DNA of 64,000 nt, taken from positions 10,136,001 through 10,200,000 of the forward strand of contig OU015653.1 of assembly GCA_907165275.2 (NCBI GenBank). The letters run 5' to 3'. Positions 33,053-45,731 of this stretch are shown here, one piece after another; within the stretch, counting starts at the first letter, position 1, and every line of letters starts with the position of its first letter. Both the position numbers and the translations under genes were made by a program. Origin of the DNA: Zygaena filipendulae (lineage: Eukaryota > Arthropoda > Insecta > Lepidoptera > Zygaenidae). The notes under the pieces are model-generated. The model worked only from the letters and a program-made list of their open reading frames with translations. It did not search any database and had not been told where the DNA came from.

Positions 33053-33922
33053 ATGTCTTGCAAAGTTTTGTTCGTTTTTATTACTGTGGTGAGTACAAAT
33101 AATTTAGTATTTACAACAATAAAAAACTATTTAATTTTTGTACCTATGTGAAATTCTAAAGCGTTTATAATATATTGTTTATAGGCTATTCTAAGCGAAA
33201 GGAGCTTGAGCGCTGTCTATTTTACAAGTAGAAAGGTTGAGTGTGGACAATACGGTTTCGCGTGTGAATCAAATAGGAAATTGAGATTGTGCGACGACGA
33301 CAAACTATATGGGCCCTCGTTCCTCTGCCCGTCCAACACCGTCTGCAACGAAGAGTCCCCTGACGTTTGCGAATCATTCATCAACCACGTGGATCCTACC
33401 ATCAAAACAGGTGTCAAATGTCGTCGCAATGAAAGAATAGCCGATCTGAGCGTCCCCGGTTGTAAGGGCTACATTCTCTGCGTGGCCAAAAACAAACGTT
33501 TTCAAAGCATAAAATTTAAATGCGCGGGACAAACTATATTCAATGGCTTTTCGAGAACGTGTTCGTCTCCAGATAAATATAAATGTCCAATAACTAATAC
33601 AACCAAGAATGGTTCCACTCCGGAACTATATAGTGCGAGCATAGAGAATGATAGCGCTGAATTCACTGATCGCTTTATAAATAAGGCTACACCGATTCCG
33701 AAAGGAAGTTTGAACTGCAAGCATTATAAGTTTACGGTGACTGAAAGCCAGAACAGAAATCGTGCGGAATATTTCTGTCCCGTCAGGCCGGTTAACGGAG
33801 AATCCGTGACACGGTGCACGGTGTTTTCCAACGAATTCTGCATAACATTGGAGAGAGACGATGAAGACCAGTTTATGCAGATTTCAGGAGCGGCTAAAAG
33901 GAAACCAAGAATTGAAACATAA
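33053..33922 (+). CDS. Secreted protein with three divergent chitin-binding domains
   Basis: Two exons: 33053-33088 (12 codons, MSCKVLFVFITV, donor GTGAGT) and 33185-33922 (acceptor TATAG). The phase-0 join within the signal peptide gives 257 residues. Domain 1 (about residues 35-80) is a compact six-cysteine CBM14 unit with a 'CP.NTVC' core. The same compact form is found at the N-terminus of the giant protein next door. Domain 2 (about 97-155) is a regular six-cysteine CBM14. Domain 3 (about 195-240) keeps only four cysteines and is degenerate. The tail is charged (KRKPRIET). Chitin binding by domains 1 and 2 is inferred from the family. The gene converges on the giant mucin gene, with 660 bp between stops. 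Confidence 0.8.
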
Positions 33923-34582
33923 CAATATAGTCTGATTTTTTTGTAGATTTACTAGATATGAGCAGCTTGAATAACAGATAACAAATTTTCGAATATTGAA
34001 GATGTTACAACAATATCGTCGTTTAAGATAAAAATATCTTTACTAAAAAGAAAGTAGGTATTAAAATATTTTTTATCAAAATATAAATGAATTTAATTTT
34101 AAAGGCAGCTAGCTACACAGAAAAAAACAACTGAAATTCACAACTTTGCCACTACCATGATACCTACTATTAATGTTCTCTTTTGTTACCATTATTGGTC
34201 TTTTATAAAGTTGGATAAATAAGTATTTGATAAAAAATATTTTATTGTTATTTAGGTTATTCTGGGCTAAATTTATATCATAGAACATAAAGTTCAGGGG
34301 TCTGATTACGATGCAGTTTTTAAATTTTATGGATCTGTAAGCTGTAGGTACCTTTATAAAACATGTATACCTATCGATAATAAAATATGATTGACCGACT
34401 AATGTAATAATTGCCTATAATAAAGTTTTCTTCTTCTTCTTAATCTTTTTTCTTATCTTCTATCTTTAGTTCTACTTATTCTTTAATTACAATTATTACA
34501 ATGTTACATTATTTATTTAATATAAGTTCCAGATCCGTGTCAATGTCACTTAACTCTTACAAAACAAAACATTTTTTTTTTA
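33923..34582. other. Shared 3' region of two convergent chitin-binding genes
   Basis: AT-rich with no repeats that I recognise. Plus-strand AATAAA motifs occur at 34379 and 34419 and could end the upstream gene. No other feature seen. Confidence 0.5.
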
Positions 34583-37500
34583 TCAGATATCACACTCGTA
34601 GCTTTCAGCGTCCACGCACTTTTTCTTGTCTCTATCAAAACGTTCGTCACTTTCGCACTTTTTCTTCTTGCGGCGGTACACATTCCTTTTCTTAGAGCAC
34701 ACATAGTAAGTTCTGCAATCTCTGGTGTCTGCAAACTTCCCTTCTTCCTGGCATTCAAACTTATCAATGGCCTTAGATGTCTTTTCTGTGGTACTTTTGT
34801 TGTTACTTTTAGAACTTTCACTAGCAGAGGACATCGAACTGCTTGAGTTTTCAGTTTCTTTGATACATTTGACAATTTTTTTATCTAAACGAAAACCGTT
34901 CTGACATTGAAACTTATACACAACAAAAGCACCAAGCTTGTTTTTAATGCAAATGTGATAGATATCGTCTTTCAAAAAATCACTAAATCTACCCTCAGCA
35001 AGGCATTTAAACTTATTGTTTCTTACGCAATGAGATAGGTTCCTAGTGCATTGTTTCCTCGATTCGCTGTAAACTGTGTTATTGGGACATATTCCTTTAA
35101 TAGGGGGATTTCTGCCGACGCAAACATAAAATCTCCTGCAGTCATTTTTGTCTGGATATCTGCCACGCGTATAGCGACCACATCTCACCATGTTTGTATC
35201 ATTGACACGAACGGCAACTTTTGATATCGGTGAATTTTGAGGGTCGTTATCATTATCTGCGTTATTCGTTGTTATTGGCTCTACTTTTATATCATTGTGA
35301 TCGGTGTTCTCGTATCTGTTATGAGAATTTAACTCTGCATTAATGTTATCATCAGGATTTTCCTCATTATTTGTATGATTTGTTGGAGATTGTCTTTCTT
35401 TTGTTTGTTTTTGCCTCCCATAGTCGAATAAGATAACAACAACATTTGTTGGTGCTGTATTTATACTTTTGGCATTTACATCTCTAATTCGTTTAGCCAT
35501 CGTTGTTGTATTTTTCATTGTAGTCTTAATAGAACCTCTTGTTGTTGAATTTGAATAGTATTTAAAAACACGTTGAGGTACGTTGCTGACAGTGGTGTAG
35601 TCTGAGTTGACTGATATGTGTTTGTTTGGATTCTGACCATTTGTTTTAAAAAATTTGGTACTTTCACTTGTGATTTCAAAGTTTTTATTCAACTTTTTTG
35701 ATCTATTATCCAAATATTCTCTTTCCGTTTTTTCCATCATCGTCAAAGGCTTGGTATTTATGTTCATTGGCGATTGTGTTATCATTCCTGAAGCCAATGT
35801 CGCGGAAATTAAATAATTCTTTTGTGAAGGTTCGTCTGCATTCATTGTCGTATTTGAATTAGATATATTTGAAAAATCTTTATATTTATTTAATGTCGTA
35901 GATGATATATTGCCATCAGATTCGTGCAAGTTTTCCACTAATATCTCTTTACCGATATTGTATGTTTTACTCTTTTTCATCCTTTTATTTATAGTACTAT
36001 CTGTAACCAAGGTCGCATCGCTCGTATCATTTGTGTTTCTTATTGTGCTAGCTATATTTTTTTTTATTTTGGCGGTGGTTATACTTCTGTCTAAAGACTC
36101 GAGACTTGATATTGTTGAAGACGCATAATGTGTAGTAGTTTTTCTTAAAAATCTACTTGAGTTTTGTTTTATGTCTGTTAAGTGTTTTGGAATCATTTGA
36201 GCTATATTTTGCTTCGTTGTTGAAATGTTTAGTCCTGTATTACTTCCTACTTGTGTTGACAATTCTGACGGTATTATGTCTGGTTGTTGGTTATTATTTA
36301 AAACAGACTCATTTCTAAATTTTTCGTTAATTCCTTTATTTGTAGTGCTTGTTTTATTATAAGTAATGTCTCGTGATAGGATTGACTTTGTGATACCATG
36401 GTTCGGTTTATTTTCATTTATTTCTGCATCTGTTATATTAAAATAAGGTTTACTCGAAACCTCAGTTTTCTTTAATTGCTGTTTATTGTTCGATGTATCG
36501 GTTGCACTTTCATTGTCAACTGAGGTTTTCGTTACCGAAGTATCTAAATCGTTATTATCTAATGAAGATGGCGACAGAGTTGTTAAATTTATTAGTGATA
36601 AAACTGTACCTTCTGCTGATTGATAATTTTCTGTATGAGCGTTTTGTTTTAGTAAAGTGACGTTTCTTGTATTTGCAGCTCTGTTCAATACTGATGTTAC
36701 TTTATCTGATTCTGATGGAGGTACTGTAGTGTCAGCGTCAATGTTTAATGAATGCGGAAAAGTTACTTGTAGTGGCTTACTTTCTACTACTTTGGGTTCA
36801 TCATATTGACTGGATGAAACAGTTGATTCTCGTCCATTATTTACATATGTTATACCGTTCATTGATTCTTTCGAAATTCTTGTTGTTGATAAATTTTTTT
36901 TAAGATTATAAGATGCAGTAGTTACTGTTGTAAGAAAATCTTCTGCAACTGTTATTAAGTCTTTTGCGTTAATAACAGGAAGCATTGTGTTTTTTTCTAT
37001 AACTCCAATTTGTTTATGCGTGTATGAATTAAATTCTTCGGAAATTGTAGTTAATACTTTGACATCCGCGTGTTTTGGCACACTCGTTGCAGACAAGTCT
37101 TCTCCATATTTTTCTGAAGAATTAGGTGGGTTTTCGCTTGCGATAATTGTCGTTATATGGTAGTTATTAGTCGTTCGATTACCTCTTAATTCGAAAATTT
37201 CCATCTGATTTTCTGCCTGTCTGTTTGTTCTTGAACTAATTTCTTGAGTCAAGGGCTTATCATTTTTCTCAAGTTTTCTATCGCCAAAAGTCTCCGCAAA
37301 ATCACTATCAACAGAAATCGTTCCTTCTACTTTACTTGCCGGCGTGCTTGATTTTGTTTCTGAGCTTATTTTTAATTCATTTATGGGAGCGCTCGTTGGT
37401 TTAAAAGATAAATCGTTTATTTGTGTGGCTGTCATCTTGTCGCCGTTTATATCTGTTGGTTCAGTCTCCTGTAAATTCTTGTGGGTTATAGTCGTAAGTC

Positions 37501-40500
37501 GATCTGAAATATCTAATCGGTCTGTATGGATATTGTTCTTTGTGACATAAGTATTACTACCGTAAGTGGAAACAAAAGTATCTGTATAATTATTTAAGTT
37601 CGTTGTCATACCAGAATCATAAACTTTTGTAAACATCAAATCTGGTACATCCGTTGTTATTGTTGTATTATGTTCTATGATTTTTGATGTTTGAGTAGAC
37701 TGATATTGAAGTTTACTGTCTTTGTCTCTTGCGAAGCTCTTATTATTTAAATCAACACTAGCTTGTCCACCATGAATAATCGGCGTTGTAGTAATGGGTT
37801 CTGTATTAGTAACTATAACTTTATGGTTCGCAGTATTTGTTGTTTGCGTAGATTGGAACTGATTTTTGCTAGTACTATCTTCTTTTACATAATTCTCATT
37901 ATTTAAATCTGCCAGAGCTTTTCCACCGTGCATTAATATCGTTGTAATGTTTTTCTGTGTTTCTTGTCTTACTACACCCTCTTCATGTGTTTTTGGCATA
38001 TTTTTCGGAGAGTTATAATTGGGTACAGTTATTGTTATCATTTCAATATTTGAGTCTGTAATAGCAACTTTAATTTCGTCGTTCCCAGAATTTATTGTTT
38101 GTGTAGATTGAAACTGATTTGTGCTACTACTATCTTCTTTGGCATCACTCTTATTATTTAGATCACTCATAGCTTTTCCATTTTGGATTAATAGCGTTGT
38201 AATTTTTTTCTGTGTTTCTTGTCTTACTACATCCTCTTCATGTGTTTTTGACATATTTTTTGAAGAGTTATAATTGGGTACAGTTATTGTTATCATTTCA
38301 ATATTTGAGTCTGTAGTAGTAACTTTAACTTCGTCGTTCCCAGAATTTATTGTTTGTGTAGATTGAAACTGATTTGTCCTACTACTATCTTCTTTTGTAT
38401 AATTCTTATTATTTAGATCACTCATAGCTTTCCCATTGTGGATTAATAGCGATGTAATGTTTTTCTGTGTTTCTTGTCTTACTACATCCTCTTCATGTGT
38501 TTTTGACATATTTTTTGGAGAGTTATAACTGGGTACAGTTATTGTTATCATTTCAATATTTGAGTCTGTAGTAGAAACTTTAACTTCGTCGTTCCCAGAA
38601 TTTGTTATTTGTATAGATTGAAACTGATTTGTGTTACTACTTTCTTCCTTTACATAATTTTTGTTATTTAAGTCTGCCATAGCTTTTCCACCGAGAATAA
38701 ATATCGTTGTAATATTCTTCTGAGTTTTCGGTCTTACTACACCCTCATGTGTTTTTGACATATTTTTTCTTGTTTCTGCTTTATTTCTTTGAGAGTCATA
38801 ATTGGGTATAGTTGTTGTTATCATTTCAGTATTTGAGTCTGTAGTAACTTTACTTTCGTCGTTCCCAGGATTTGTTGTTTGTGTAGATTGGAACTGATTG
38901 CTGCTACTACTATCTTCTTTTACATGACTGTTGTTATTTAAATGACTCATAGCTTTTCCATCGTGGATCAATAGCGTGCTAATGTTTTTCGGGGTTTCAT
39001 GTTTTACTACACCTTCTTCATGTGTTTTTAACAAAATATTAGTTGTTTCTTCTTTATTTTTTTTTAAGTCATAATTGGGTACAATTTTTGTTATCGTATC
39101 AATATTTGAGCCTGCAGTAGTACCTACAACTTCGTCGTTCCCAGAATTTGTTGCTTGGGTAGATTGGTACAGATTTTTACTACTACTATCTTCTTTAGCA
39201 TAACTCGTGTTATTTAAATTAGTCATAGCTTTTTCACCCATAATAAACGATGTTATAATGTCTTTCTGAGTTTCGTGCATAACTACACCTTTATCATGTG
39301 TTTTCAACACATTATTTTTTGTATTTTCTTTATTGTTTTGAAAGTTATAATTGGGTAAAGTTTTTGTTATCATATCAATATTTAATTCTATAGTAGTAGT
39401 AAATATAACTTCGTCGTTGCCAGAATTTGTTGTTTGCGTAGATTGGTATTGATTTTTGCTACTACTATCTTCTTTTACATAATTATTGTTATTTAAATCA
39501 GTCATAGCTTTCCCATCGTGGATCAGGAGCGTGGTAATGTTTTTCGGTGTTTCATGTTTTACTACACCCTCTTTATGTGTTTTTGACATATTTTTCGTTG
39601 TTTGTTCTTTATTTTTTTGAGAATTGTAATTGGGTACAGCTGTTGTTCTTATCATGTCAATATTTAAGTCTGCAGTAGTAAATACAACTTCATTGGTTAT
39701 TTGGGTAGATTGGTACTGATTTTTGCTACTTCTATCTTCTTTTTTATAACTCTCGATATTTAAATCAGTCGTAGCTTTTTCACCGTGAATAAATGACGTT
39801 GTAATGTTTTTTTGAGTTTGTTGCATAACTGCTTTTATTTCATGTGTTCTCGACGAATTATTGGTTGCTTCTTCTTTATTTATTTTTAAATCATAACTGA
39901 GTGCAGTTTTTATCATTTGAATATTTGGTTTTATAGTAGTCACTATAACTTCGTAGTTCTCAAAACCACTTGATACATTACTATAGAAACTCCCACTTTT
40001 TAAATCATCAATTGCTGAATTTGACAACTCTTTTATTGCAATTTCTCTATTGTTCTGAAACTTATAATCAAGATCAGTTGTTTTTACATCAATATTTGGT
40101 TCGATGGTAGTAAAAAAACTTTTATCGTTTTTTGAGTTGTTTGTGGTATTCTCATTTTTTAAATCGTCACTTTTTGTAGAATTTAGTTCGCTCATTGCTT
40201 GGGTGGATTTATATTGATTATTGCTATTACTGTTTTCGTTTACATAGTTGTTACTTGAAAAAGCTGTTGTTACCGTTTTAATATTTTGTTCAGTAGTAGT
40301 AATAACTTTCTGGCTCCCAAATCTATTATTTGAACTTTTTGTAGTATGTTCTCTATTTGAATCATAATTTGCTGTAGAGCTTGATTGCTCTAACATTGTT
40401 CGCATGGACTCTTGATGAGTTTTGTTATCACTATTAACTACATCATTTTTATTAACGTATTCGCTTATAGCTGTTCCATTGTGACTATACGGTACTATTA

Positions 40501-43296
40501 TTTTAGTCTGTGTTTGAGGCCAATCTATACCGCCTTCATGTGTATTATAGGTTGAAATTACTGGTGATGAATTATCTTGCAATGTTTTCGAAATATAATC
40601 AACAATCGTTTTCGACTGATTTGCTTTTGTTCTTTCAGTATTATTATGCATAGCTGTTGTTATTATGTCATTATTTCTTTCAGTAGTAGTAGCTATAACT
40701 TCGTCGGTCCTATAGGAATTAGTCGTGTTATTATAAGTGACCTCACTTTTAGTGTAGCCGTTTTTACTAAAGTTCGTTTCATCAAATGTTAGAATAGATT
40801 GATCATAACTTACTCCATAGCTGTCTGTTACATAATTGTTCGTATTTAAATCACTCATATTTGTTTCATTGTGAATATTTATTTTCGTTATATTTTCTTT
40901 TATTTGATCCTCAACAGTATTCTGTTTGTGTGTAACAAAGATACTTGCATCTGTTGCAGGTAAAATTTCCTGAATCGTTTTTAAAGCATAATCACCTGGT
41001 GGGTTTGACTCATTTTTTTTTATTTTATCAGTTTCCTGAAGATTCTGCGAGTTCTTCATCGTTTTAGACATTTCTTTATTATTGTCACTAACTTTTATGT
41101 AGCTGCTATTTATAGACTCTGTTAGAGCTTGATTATCCGTCGTATAAATTAGTTGATTTGTACGCATAGAATTTGAAACAGACAAATCACTGTTTTCTTG
41201 ATTAGCAGATCCTTTCTGAACTTGTGTAATATTGGGTCTAGTATTAATATCTTCAATTATATTTGTGGTGTTTTTTAGTTCATGTTCATTCATCGTATCA
41301 TTTAACTGTTCTGATTCCAAGTGTTTGGATACAATTGATGATGAATGGTCTTGAGTTGAACTACTTTGTAAATATTTTTCAGAAAGCTTTGGTGTAATAT
41401 TTGTAAGCGATTCGGTTACACTAAATTCATTGAAATAAGATTTATTATCCGTATCATTTGTGGAATTAGAACTTAGGTATTCATTTACTACGTTAACTTT
41501 ATTTACTGGATTTGAATCAGTTAGTGTTGCTTCTGCTGGTGAATTATCATTGTTTATTTGTGAAGATGAGTTACTACTATTATAAGATAATGTTATAACT
41601 TTTGGCTCAACAGTTAATGGTTCTTTACTTTCTGGAATAGTACCCGGTGTGACGGCATATGAAGTAGTTTCTATTTCCAATTTGAAAATTTGTGAACTTT
41701 TGGATCTTAGGTTAGATAATACAGGAGTATTAGCAAACATAATATCTGAAGTCGGCATTTCTGAATTAGTGGTAAAACTAGAATCGAATGTTATAACATC
41801 CCTATTTACCGGTGTATATGAATAAAATTCAGTGGTCTCCGGTGGAGACATTGAACTTTGTAATGATGTACTTTCAGTTCCGGTTCCCACTGAAGATAGT
41901 TTTATATCCTTAAACTCTTCATTTGTTTGAATTGGCTTCGTATTGATCGTGTATGAATTCAATTTTGTACCATTTGTAGTTTCATCTTTGTTAATATCAC
42001 TTAGTGCCACAGTCAAATTACTTGACTCATCTATCATTGAATTACCAGTGAATTGTTGATATTTCTTTTCGTTACTGTTATTTTGATATTGTCTGTTTAT
42101 ATTATCTTGTTGAATAGTCGTCGATTGATTATCACTAATAGCATCTAGCTTAGCTTTTGCTGTTGTGAATTCTTCTGGAATGGTTATGGTCACATTATTT
42201 AAGTACTTTTCGGAACGTTCACTAGTTTTTTGCATCGGCGAAGTCGTAGTAATGTCAATATTTTCCCATGAAACTTTTGTTATAACTTTATTCTTTCCTA
42301 TACCACTTTCGTTCGAAACATCACTCGGCTGGATCGGCAGCGTAAGAGTGGTCGGGGGCGGAAATTCGCATTCGAAATAATTATTAATATCACATATTGT
42401 TGACTCGGGGCATGGTATAATAACGTCATCAACTGTGCTTGATATGCCTCCTCCTAAGTCGACACATATTATAAAGTGAGTAGAATTAACACAATGGAAA
42501 GGCTTTCCTTTGCAGTCTATATTTCTAGGTGCTACTAACGGTAAGCCATAAAACATCTGAAATGTAAAGAATTTCAAAATCAACAAACATAATATTATAG
42601 CCTAACTACTTTACAATCTGCATTATCTAAAAGCTTTATATATTACTGGCTGACCCCCGCGGTTTCACCCGCGGTATAGGTAATTTCGGAGTTCCCGCGA
42701 AAATGCCGGGATAAAAGTAGGTACCCTATGTCACTCGAATTTTTAAAATTGGTTCAGTAGAATCAGACATTACAACCTCACAAACTCCAGAGTTCCCGCG
42801 GGAATTCCGGGAGAAAAAGTACCCTATGTCCCTCCGGATCACTTCAGCTCCCTATAAGTTAAAAAAATTTCAAAATTGGTTCTGTAGATACAGAGATTAC
42901 AACCTCACAAGTTTCCGCAGGAATTAAAAAAAAGTACCCTATGTCCCTCAGGATCACTGTAGCTTCCTATAAGTGAAATAATTTTCAAAATCGGTTCAGT
43001 AGATCCAGAGATAGCTGTTCCCCCGTGGTTTTACCCGCGCGAAATTCGGAGTTCCCGCGGGAATTCCGAAATAAAAAGTACCCTATGACACTCAGGATCA
43101 CTCTAGCTTCCTATAAGTGAAATAATTTTCAAAATCGGTTCAGTAGATCCAGAGATTACCCCCTACAACGTCACAAACTCACAAACCCATAAACTCACAA
43201 ATTTTTGCTCTTTATTATATGTATAGATATAAATGTACTCACCAGACATAGTATTACTGTACTTAATCGTCTGGTTATCTTATTCTCACACGCCAT
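34583..43296 (-). CDS. Giant mucin-like peritrophin with tandem repeats, ~2,675 residues
   Basis: Exon 1 is 43243-43296 (18 codons, MACENKITRRLSTVILCL, donor GTGAGT). Exon 2 is 34583-42556 (acceptor TTTCAG), an uninterrupted frame of about 8 kb. The phase-0 join completes a signal peptide. A compact six-cysteine CBM14-type domain lies at about residues 33-81. A very long Ser/Thr/Asn-rich stretch follows, with dozens of N-x-S/T sites and almost no cysteine. It includes eight to nine repeats of about 85-93 residues (about residues 920-1620). Three CBM14 domains close the chain: a regular one near 2475, one lacking two cysteines near 2535, and one with Lys/Arg clusters near 2618. This layout, sticky ends around a glycosylated spacer, is that of insect intestinal mucins and tracheal or cuticular mucin-like peritrophins. 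The intron is almost wholly SINE-like sequence. Confidence 0.88.
37745..39850 (-). repeat. Coding tandem array in the mucin gene (255-279 bp units)
   Basis: 'agcttttcca'-like marks recur near 37761, 37917, 38172, 38427, 38681, 38952, 39229, 39508 and 39774. The spacing is about 255 bp for the central units and 266-279 bp for the others, always a multiple of three within error. Units around 38170-38690 are nearly identical, so duplication there is recent. Each unit encodes an 'ETQKNITT', 'GKAM.DLNN', 'STQTTNSGNDEV' and 'HEEGVV' order. Confidence 0.85.
42640..43232 (+). repeat. Array of SINE-like repeats filling the mucin intron
   Basis: At least four heads or partial heads: near 42650 ('gacccccgcggtttcacccg'), 42788, 42905 and 43015 ('agctgttcccccgtggtttt'). 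Each is followed by 'ccctatg' and 'cctataagtgaaa'-like segments. The array ends 'ctctttattatatgtataga'. It makes up most of the 686 bp intron 1 of the giant peritrophin gene. Confidence 0.8.
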
Positions 43297-43722
43297 TTCC
43301 ACATTATTTCACAATCAAACTAATTTGGTGGCTGCATTTAATTAATTATTTAAGAGTTGTCGTTGTTCACGCAAGGATTTTATTCGAATGAGATGCTCGC
43401 TCGGCTCTCAAATGATAATGAAAGGCGATCTAATACGAGTAAAATAAACTTGAGCATACAATATCACACACAGACACGCAGATTACTTTGTCAGTTATTA
43501 AACAAATAAACTGACACCAAGTTTCCTGCGATGCGACAATGTTTTTCATTATAATTATTATGCTGTTGATGTAATGAATAATTTTCATATTAAGAATTCC
43601 GAACACTTTCCGGAGTTGGACACCGTACGCGGCTTTTAGAAAAGGCTCGAGTGTCTATATCAGGTTAGTACGCGCATCACTTCATACATAATATAGCCCA
43701 TAGGCCTAGGCTAGTCGCAGTT

Positions 43723-43932
43723 GTTTTAATGATTACTTAATTTTAAGTAAAGATTTTAAAAACTAAACTGTCGCCCTCAGAGACGGTAATTAAATTAATA
43801 TAAATTATTGGCATTGAATTAATTAAGTTTTTAGTTGAATGACAATTAACACTAATTAAATGAACGTCTCAGAGCGCGGCAGTTTTGTTTTTAAAATGTT
43901 TACATAAAAATTAAGTAAACAATCATTAAAAC
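43723..43932. mobile_element. Inverted-repeat MITE, ~210 bp
   Basis: Left 'gttttaatgattacttaatt' mirrors right 'aattaagtaaacaatcatta', and 'ccctcagagacg' mirrors 'cgtctcagagcg'. Arms are about 65 bp and imperfect. Non-coding. Confidence 0.7.
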
Positions 43933-43939
43933 TCTGATT

Positions 43940-45731
43940 TATGCGAAACCCGCCTTGCAACACGCCTGTAACACAATTCGAAAAGCTGTAAATAGCAACA
44001 GATATCAATATAGTAAAGAATCTTTGTCTAAATATTTCTTAAAACATTTCCAAATATTTTATCATATTTTTCTAAATCTTTTGTATGTGTTGTTAGTATT
44101 CGTAAAAGTAAATTAAAAAAAAAACGAAAATATGGGCACGCCGAAAAAACCAAAATTATGCGATATCGAGAATCGATAGTAGAAACTTATGGTGAAGTGA
44201 TGCCGAAAACGATATCTATCAAAATTTAATTTTGAATCAAATTTATGTTCGTTTGTCTTTAAAAACATAAATGACCATCTCTAACAGAACTCTGAAGCCT
44301 TACCGTTACCACAGATAATACTATAATACTATACTGTCGATTTTTTTGCACATGACTGTGCAGAAACAGTGCCCCACATGAAGGTCACACGAGTAATTCT
44401 TTAAATTTATTTTGAAAATATTATATTAGAATGCATAAAATAAAAAAAAATTAGATTTATTTCTTAAAATTGCATAAATTTGGCAAATTTGAGATTACAA
44501 ATCTTGTTATGCTTAAAATTTATTCACTAATCTAATTGTAAACATTACCTACATATCGAAGGCTTGTATAACAATCGGTCAAAATTGTCGCCATGTTTAG
44601 TTTTCATACGAGTTTCATTCTCAATTAGGTAGGTATCAATTAATTTCATCCGATTCCGCGAATATCAAAAACTAAAGTTTTTCTTCATTTTTAAATCAAA
44701 ACCAAATGTTACCTATTTAGATTTCGTTGAGGATGATACTAACCATTCTTTTTTCAACTTACATGTGCTGATATAGATTTTGAATGGTCGCACTATCACT
44801 GTACATATTATAAAACAAAATCCCCCTCCGCGTCTGTCTGTCTGTTTGCGATAAACTCAAAAACTACTTAACAGATTTAAGGTTATACCTACGTATACTT
44901 TATCCTGAAGTTCCCGCAAAAACTCCGAAATTACCGCGGGTAGCTACAGCTAGTTACATAGGTTTTTTAAGCTTTTTTCACATTTCTCTTTTGTCTAGAT
45001 ATACGTATTAGTAATAATGCTGTACTTAAAAACCGAGTGATTGTATTATTCAATGTACATATTTAGACGATTTCAGAGTAAACAAAAATGTAAAAAACAG
45101 TTTCAGTCCACCGATTGATCTAATTTTTTCCAACGCGAATACCGATTTCAAATGTTTAACTCTTAGTATTAAAAAAATAAACTTGTCGACTTGAGAACCT
45201 CCTCCGTTTTTTCGTCGGTTTAAATGAAAAACTATTATGATTCAGTATAATGAAAATTTATTTTGATATCACATTTGTTTATTTAATTACTTCACCGGTA
45301 ATACACTAGTATGTTCATCTTGTTTATGAACATAATACTTGTATCTATACTTAATTCAGTGTTGACGCTGTTTTGCTTCATATGGGTTTTACCCTGTATA
45401 CCTATAGGTATTACTTCATTCAAATGTGTATCACGTCATGTCCTTACCCTCATTATAATAAGGTTCCATCCAACTACTCTTAACATTTCATTAGTTCAAG
45501 ATTAATACAGGTATGAATGTGATGCGTAAACATTGTTAAAAATTCACTTATCTCTTTCACTTCGCGATTATTATTGTATTATAGACACCAAAATATGTAT
45601 GTAGAAGGTAAGGTAATTTAGGGTTTTATTTCCTGTGTTCTTACAAGATTTATGCTTAGATATTGCACATTCGCAAATTTTCTTTATAAAAACCTAGCTG
45701 CTTCTCCGTTGATTCACCCCCGTCAGTTTAA
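43940..45731. other. Intergenic region, few recognisable parts
   Basis: A minus SINE-like copy lies at about 44815-44955. Near 45190 there is a LINE-tail phrase ('gagaacctcctccg', also seen inverted near 25140 and 19845). Nothing coding seen. Confidence 0.5.

Noticed and set aside
42557..42586. Upstream in-frame start (MLILKFFTFQ) for the giant peritrophin
   Set aside because: It lies in the intron's pyrimidine tract directly before a clean acceptor. The exon at 43243-43296 gives a better signal peptide in phase.
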